From positions 3,472,001 to 3,536,000 of the forward strand of contig NC_064650.1 of NCBI RefSeq assembly GCF_001723175.1: a DNA stretch of 64,000 nt, written 5' to 3'. The number at the start of each line of letters is the position of its first letter. The stretch's first letter is position 1. The stretch is from Penicillium oxalicum (Eukaryota; Ascomycota; Eurotiomycetes; Eurotiales; Aspergillaceae). Positions 58,739-64,000 of the stretch are shown one piece after another. Both the position numbers and the translations under genes were made by a program. A model generated the notes under the pieces. That model did no database searches. It was given only the letters and a program-made list of their open reading frames with translations, and was not told the origin of the DNA.

Positions 58739-61482
58739 ATGCCGTGCGGTGGGGATCGCGAAAAGGGCGCAGTCTCGATGGAGGAGAAATGGGACTACGT
58801 GGTACGTTTCGTGTCGGGAACTGTCCCTATGGAGATACACTTCTGAGACTAACTCTGCTCCTTCTAGAACCTCGATGATTTTAAATCTGATTCCTGTTGG
58901 ACTGGCTTTTCCTACTTCTTCCTGTGGGTCTTTCTGCTGGTGTCGGTTGCCGTCTACAGCGCCGATACATTCACCGCGGTCAATCTCCTTGCCTTCTCGC
59001 GCTGGAGTGGCCGCGTGGAACCTGCCATACCCTTCAAGATTTCCCGATGGATTTTTGCAGGCTGCATTCTTATGTCCTTTGCACTCTTGGCCTACCGATG
59101 GATATCTGCCATCCGCGCTATACGCTCCGGCAGTATCACACGGAGCTACCTCGATCCTCTTGCAGTTCGAGTGCAATGTTTCCGCGTCTTCACTCGGGAG
59201 GGTCGGGGATGGAAACGCTTCCTGGTATTTGCCGAGTTGACCAAGAGTAAGAAAGGCGCCGAGTATGTGGCCCTCTATTCATATTTTTCATTCGAGTCCT
59301 GGATGAATACCGTCTTCGCCGATGGACCGCGCCAGGTGCTCAATGCCATCACTCTGTGGTCCGTCATGCAAGCCGACCTCATTCCCGGCGGGGAGCATGC
59401 GCCCAAAGATAACGGGAACGGCGAAGTCTGGCAATTTTTTAACAACGTGAGGATCCTAGCGGAGGAAAATAATCTCCAAGCCGTGGTTCTTTTCGGCATG
59501 CTCTTCACGTTGATCATCTGGGTGCTGTCTGTTTTGAAGTTGGCCTCGGCGGTCGTTCTCTACCTTATTTTCCTGTTCCATCACATTCCCTCTACGGATG
59601 GAAGCCTGAAAGCCTACTGTCGTCGAAAGATCAGCACCCGTCTGACTCGCATCGTCCGCAAAAAAGTCGACAAGGCTTTGGCAAACGGCTTCAAGTTGCA
59701 GAATCGAGCCCCAACCCAGCCCACGTAGGAGGGGGTGCCGCAAAACCAACGCTGCCGTCTCTTCCCAACGTCGGCCTGGAAAAGCCAATGGCTACACCCA
59801 CGCTGTCGCGCAGTACCACCCAGACAACTTTGCCACCGTACACGCGGTCAAACACGGCCGCTGTCGACAAGCCCCCAACATTGCCTAATCCTGAACTGGA
59901 CAGCAAGCCACCCCTCACCCGCACCGTCACGCAGTCCTCTGCCATGTCTGACTCTGCATCTTTTTTGGAGCCCGCAGCTACAGCGACTTACAGTCCTCTC
60001 GACCACCAGACTGCTTCGCTGCCTCCTGTGCCACCGCTCCCACCCGTTCTACCTACCTCCAAAACCCCAGTCTCCCAATGGCGCCAGCCTCCTGGTCCAT
60101 CGCCCGTTCCCCGAGAGTTTGGTTCGGGGACACCTGGACCGGGCATGCGCAATCTCACAGACTCTGGTCCGCGGCCCTTTTCTCCATACGGTCACGGTCA
60201 CGGTCACGGTCACGGCGGCGATGCCCTCAATCGGTCGAGAACGCCCGGCGCGTCCGTCAACGAGGGTGCCTTTGATCTTCACCCTACAAGGGTTGCCTCG
60301 CCTGCACGTTATGACCCCTACGGAACACCGGCAGGCTACTACGGCGCCCCACCAGAAGATGATTATCAGGACGACCAGAGCTTCGCGACTCCAAATGGCA
60401 CTATGCGGCCCTCTCGTGCATTGACGGGACCGTCTCCTCGAGAATATGATCACCAGGCTCAGTGGTCAGCTCAGCCGTCTCCCGCCGAGAGTCGCCCGGA
60501 GATGAACCAAGGCTTCGCAGATCGGTCCATGACTCCGGCTAGCGGGGTTGTGCGCCCTCCTCCCGGTCGTTCCATGACACCCGCAACCCAGCGGAATACG
60601 CCCGGGCCTCAGCTACCAAACCAGGCCCATGGGCCACAGCGGACTTACACACCGTTCAATCCAGCTGTACAAGGAAACTCCGAACCGGGGTATCGGGCAT
60701 TCAGCCCGGCCCTCGATACTAGCGTGCCCAGTCCAGTCACTTCCCCGGACCGCCAGCACGGTTACCAAGCGTTCAGCCCCCTTTCTCGCGGCAATAGTAG
60801 CACCCCGGCTGGCCAGGGTAACGCACTGTCCGAAAATCAGACCTTCGGCTTGAGATCTGATGCCACCCAGTATGATTCGGCCAGCCCTGACCACTCTCAC
60901 TCCGGTTACCGGACGTTTAGCCCACTTTCCAGAGGCCCGAACACCGTGCCTACCGACCAGAATAGCTCAGAGCTCTCCAATGTAGCACTGGCTTCGAGCG
61001 CTCATGCTTTCAATCCTCGCTCAGGCAGTCCTGGTCATCTCCAGGCCGATGACCAAGCGTTTGACCCGAGCTTAGACAGCGTCCAATCCAGTTCGGTCAA
61101 TAATGGCTACGCGGAATTCAAGTTTAGTTCCGACGCGATGAATCCTGGTTCGACGAGTCATGGCTATGCCCAGCCTGGTTACCGGGCCTTCAGCCCAGTT
61201 TCCACCAGCAACAACACCCCTTCCGCCGGCCCAGGGCACCATCAACCCATTTACCAGGCCTTCAGCCCTGCCTCCAGCAATGATCCCGCCGGGTATCATA
61301 ACCCTCCACCAATCTCTCATTCACCACAATCTTACGTGCAGAACCCTCCGCACCCGTCTGGCTTTCAACCATTCTCCCGAGCTCAGACAACCTCACCATC
61401 GACAATGAACGGTCACCGCCACTATCCTCGGGGTGCCCCACCAGAGTACGGATTTACACGTTCCCACACAAGCCACCGCTAA
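58739..61482 (+). CDS. kch1: Kch1-type plasma-membrane K+ transport protein with long disordered tail
   Basis: Fungal low-affinity potassium influx family (yeast Kch1/Prm6). Exon 1 (58739-58801) starts MPCGGDREKGAVSMEEKWDY; exon 2 begins at 58868 with NLDDFKSDSCWTGFSYFFLW. Membrane segments include YFFLWVFLLVSVAVYSADTF, WIFAGCILMSFALLAY and VVLFGMLFTLIIWVLSVLKL. FLVFAELTKSKKGAEYVALY and DGPRQVLNAITLWSVMQADL are family signatures. The membrane frame ends at 59728 (NRAPTQPT) while a Pro/Ser/Tyr-rich tail frame runs to 61482. Either an 89-bp intron (59725-59813) joins them, giving 862 aa, or one base is missing near 59710. The second choice keeps AAKPTLPSLPNVGLEKP, which looks like the usual family tail. 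The tail carries YxxFSP repeats. Confidence 0.83.
60190..60213 (+). repeat. GGTCAC minisatellite coding for His-Gly
   Basis: Four GGTCAC units encode GHGHGHGH in the cytoplasmic tail of the Kch1-type protein. Confidence 0.8.
60685..61385 (+). repeat. Degenerate YxxFSP repeats in the Kch1-type tail
   Basis: Seven related copies: GYRAFSPAL, GYQAFSPLS, GYRTFSPLS, DQAFDPSL, GYRAFSPVS, IYQAFSPAS and GFQPFSRAQ, 24-50 residues apart. Five keep the FSP core. Each FSP is a possible proline-directed phosphorylation site. Confidence 0.75.
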
Positions 61483-62340
61483 TGGAGGGGGCCAACGCAG
61501 CATGTCACTTGATGCTCCTTCTTCCAATACCCTATCTTCTTCTCAAGACACGGAATGTCCCCCTTGACACTTCAGTATCCCGCAGGAAGCTGGTTATTTC
61601 TGCAATGATGATGAAAATGATTTTCCCGATTTAAGCGCAGATTGCTCACTCACTGCAAACCTCCTGCCTGAAATCGTTGAACGTTGTACATACTCCATAC
61701 CACCCTCCGTTCATATTCCATTCTCAATGGCCACACATGCCAGGTTTTTTTTTCAATTCCATATTCACCGTCTCCATTTTCCGTGTCTGTTGGTCGATAA
61801 TTAAACAAAAGAAATCATAGTCTGGAACAGTGAAAGGCACCTGGATCTCTTGTCCCATATGAGAAGCTCAGTCTCTAGAAACATCCAGCATTTGGGTCTT
61901 GATGTAGCTTGGCATTCGGCCATCAGCTGGTGATGAATAGTCATGCCTTAGGCAGAGATAACGGTTGTCTCTCCGACTTGCCAGATAATCGAGCTTATCT
62001 TCCCCGGGGCGAATCTTAACTGGCGCAACGCATTTCGCATGATCGCATTTGCCTCTTGAGCCCACCTCCTGAACCTCAATGAGGCCGAAGAATTAAATCT
62101 GCTTCTGCGAATAACTGATTGTCATGGAATAGCTTATCCACTGATCGCACCTTCACCGCTTCGCTGCTTCACCACTAGCGTCACCACATTCCGTCAAGCG
62201 TCGGAAGTGGCCTCCTTCCCCTCAACAATGCGAATGACAATTGCCCGTCCCCTCGGCGCTCGCAAGGTGGCTTGAGAAGCCAACGACCCAGAAGAATAAC
62301 ATCCGCAGATATCTTGAATCTTGCAGAGCTTACGGTTATG
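61483..62340. promoter_or_regulatory. 3' flank of the Kch1-type gene and promoter of the TAPT1/Emp65 gene
   Basis: 858 bp between genes on the same strand. No recognisable box. Confidence 0.4.
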
Positions 62341-64000
62341 ACATCCACGAGTGAGACTCCCGGGGCTTCTCCGAGCAAGGAGCTCAACGGCCGAAAGCCC
62401 CGGACCCTGTTCGACAAAACAAGGGAAATTATTTATGAGGATGAACAGACTGAGCGGCGGAGCTCAGATAACTGGATATCGCCAGAACGCGACATTGATC
62501 AGGACCTCTCATGCAAGAAGAAACTCGATCTACAATGTGTCAAGGCTGGTGCTGATGACACGAAACAAAGCGAAGTGGGAGACAAGTTAGCCCTTCCAAA
62601 ACAGCAACCTGGCCACAGTGAAGGCCTTGGCATCCTCGTCCAAATCTCGCCGGATGATACGACAGAATCCGGTCGGGCGACTTTCTTCGAAGGCTCCAAA
62701 ATGAAAGCTGCTTTGGCCGGACTCGCTGCAGAAGCGCCACTTCAAGTTGACGATGACAAGGATCCGATTCCGAAGTTGCCATCTGATAAAATACAAGAGC
62801 TCATAAGCTTTCCGGATTCTATTCCGTATCGGGCAGCAAGTTCAGAGGCTGATGCCGTACCAAAAATCAATACGGAGAATCACCATGGGAATAGAACCAT
62901 TCGTCCTGAGACAAGAGAGTCAATACTACAGTCTCTTAGTGAAGCCTCAATCCTCGATGATAACTTCAAAGCCAGGACGGCAAAGAGCTCCCCGTTGGAA
63001 GCACCATCGCTATCTGCCAACTTGGCGCTGCCCAAGACTACCGCAAATGGCTACGTCCGCAACCGCCCCCATACTTCTAGAACGGTTTCAACTCCTGGTT
63101 TGTCACGGCCGCCTCCTCCGCAAGCGCAAAACGAAAGAGTAACGCAGACATGGGCATCACGGTCTCGACAAGAGAGGACCTCACTCGATAGAGATACCAA
63201 TGGTCATCTGGCGGCATCGCCTCATCTCGTAGAGTCCCCTGCGCCTCCTCTAGCGCCTGCTTCAATCCCTATTCCTCCCGCTTCCCTACCTACCTACCTT
63301 CAACTGGAACTTGCATCTGGACGGCCATCTCCTCTGTACATCTATCGGCCTTCATCCAATGACTTTCCATATGAATCTTCCAGCGCGAAGATTGAACGAT
63401 TGATAAATTTTCTGATATTGCCTGGAGCCTTGGAACAGGCCTTGTGCTTTGGTTCTCTTGCATGTCTTGACTCATGGCTCTATTCTTTTACAATCCTTCC
63501 TCTGCGCTTTATCAAGGCTGTCTATATCCTGTGCGAGTCATGGGTGAAGAACCTCAACGCTGAATTTTGGTCCATCTTCAACTTTGTGGTCAGCGGAGTT
63601 GGCCGAGTTTGGAAGAGAAGGAATCAGCAAGGGGAAAGACATGAAAGCGAGTCTGACGCAGTTTCTCGCCTGCAGAGTGAGTCAACCACAGATCATGAGG
63701 TGGCAGCATCTATCGATCACGACTCGCGACATCGTGACTCTGAGCTCTCTAAGCGAAGACATCGTACTTCGCAATCTCGCCGACGCCATCGGCGAAAGAA
63801 GTCTATTCCTTCGACTCTCCTCCCAGACGACAAAGCAGATATTCTCACTGGGTTGCTCATGATAGCGACTTGTTGGGCGTTGATGTACTTTGACGCGAGT
63901 CGCATGTATCACTGGATTCGGGGACAAGCAGCCATCAAGCTTTATGTGATTTACAATGTGCTAGAAGTCCTCGACCGCTTGTTGGCTGCAATTGGGCAAG
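62341..64000 (+). CDS. TAPT1/Emp65-family ER membrane protein, 3' end beyond window
   Basis: Open from the ATG at 62341 to the right edge with no stop, so at least 553 residues. The first about 330 residues are disordered, rich in Ser, Pro, Asp and Arg (MTSTSETPGASPSKELNGRK onward). The conserved part then starts with PLYIYRPSSNDFPYESSSAK and IERLINFLILPGALEQALCF, followed by hydrophobic LDSWLYSFTILPLRFIKAVY. A basic loop (RRRHRRKKSIPSTLLPDDKA) leads to DILTGLLMIATCWALMYFDA and AIKLYVIYNVLEVLDRLLAA. This is the TAPT1 family; yeast Emp65 works in the ER with Slp1 in quality control of membrane and soluble proteins. The rest of the transmembrane region must lie to the right. The family call is firm, the orthology to Emp65 likely. 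Confidence 0.88.

Overview
The window is nuclear DNA of a filamentous ascomycete, most likely a eurotiomycete of the Aspergillus/Penicillium type. The support is short GT-AG introns (about 45-95 bp, many with CTNAC-like branch sites), closely packed genes on both strands, about 50% GC, and single-copy housekeeping proteins with typical Eurotiales forms. No operons, CRISPR arrays, rRNA, convincing tRNA or intact transposons were seen. Gene models were built by reading splice sites and checking that phases close. Products are named from motifs and remembered family features, not from searches.

Layout. 1-3.4 kb: prolyl aminopeptidase (runs off the left edge, minus) divergent from a group II PLP decarboxylase. 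3.7-11 kb: a Kel3/KLHDC4-type kelch protein divergent from a BLM/Sgs1 RecQ helicase. 11.3-14.7 kb: a coiled-coil protein divergent from a triple-KH RNA-binding protein. 15-17.2 kb: a small unknown gene and a TAGGTA-rich spacer. 17.3-23.5 kb: nucleoporin Nup159 divergent from the proteasome beta-2 subunit. 23.8-28.2 kb: a probable mitochondrial protein and a LaeA-like methyltransferase. 28.2-33.2 kb: a 5-kb block with no gene I can support. 33.2-38.0 kb: a four-exon Ecm15/MTH1187 protein, then Rad4/XPC. 38.5-47.5 kb: an unknown disordered nuclear protein, a BSD-domain protein, a Yrb30-like Ran-binding protein and translation release factor eRF3. 48-55.2 kb: Tsr2, a small basic protein, a cytochrome P450 and an old-yellow-enzyme oxidoreductase. 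58.7-64 kb: a Kch1-type membrane protein with a long repetitive tail and the 5' part of a TAPT1/Emp65 gene cut by the right edge.

The genes are mostly unrelated core functions: DNA repair (RecQ, Rad4), nuclear transport (Nup159, Ran-binding), translation and ribosome assembly (eRF3, Tsr2) and proteolysis. A few accessory enzymes (methyltransferase, P450, old yellow enzyme, decarboxylase) are scattered and do not form a convincing biosynthetic cluster. I found no clearly new system. The most useful observations are a TCACGTGA octamer shared by five promoters, paired ACGCGT boxes before an unknown nuclear protein, several apparent single-base frameshifts that look like assembly errors, two introns that can be read through in frame, and two genes (33.2-33.9 kb and 62.3-64 kb) that simple ORF listing would miss.
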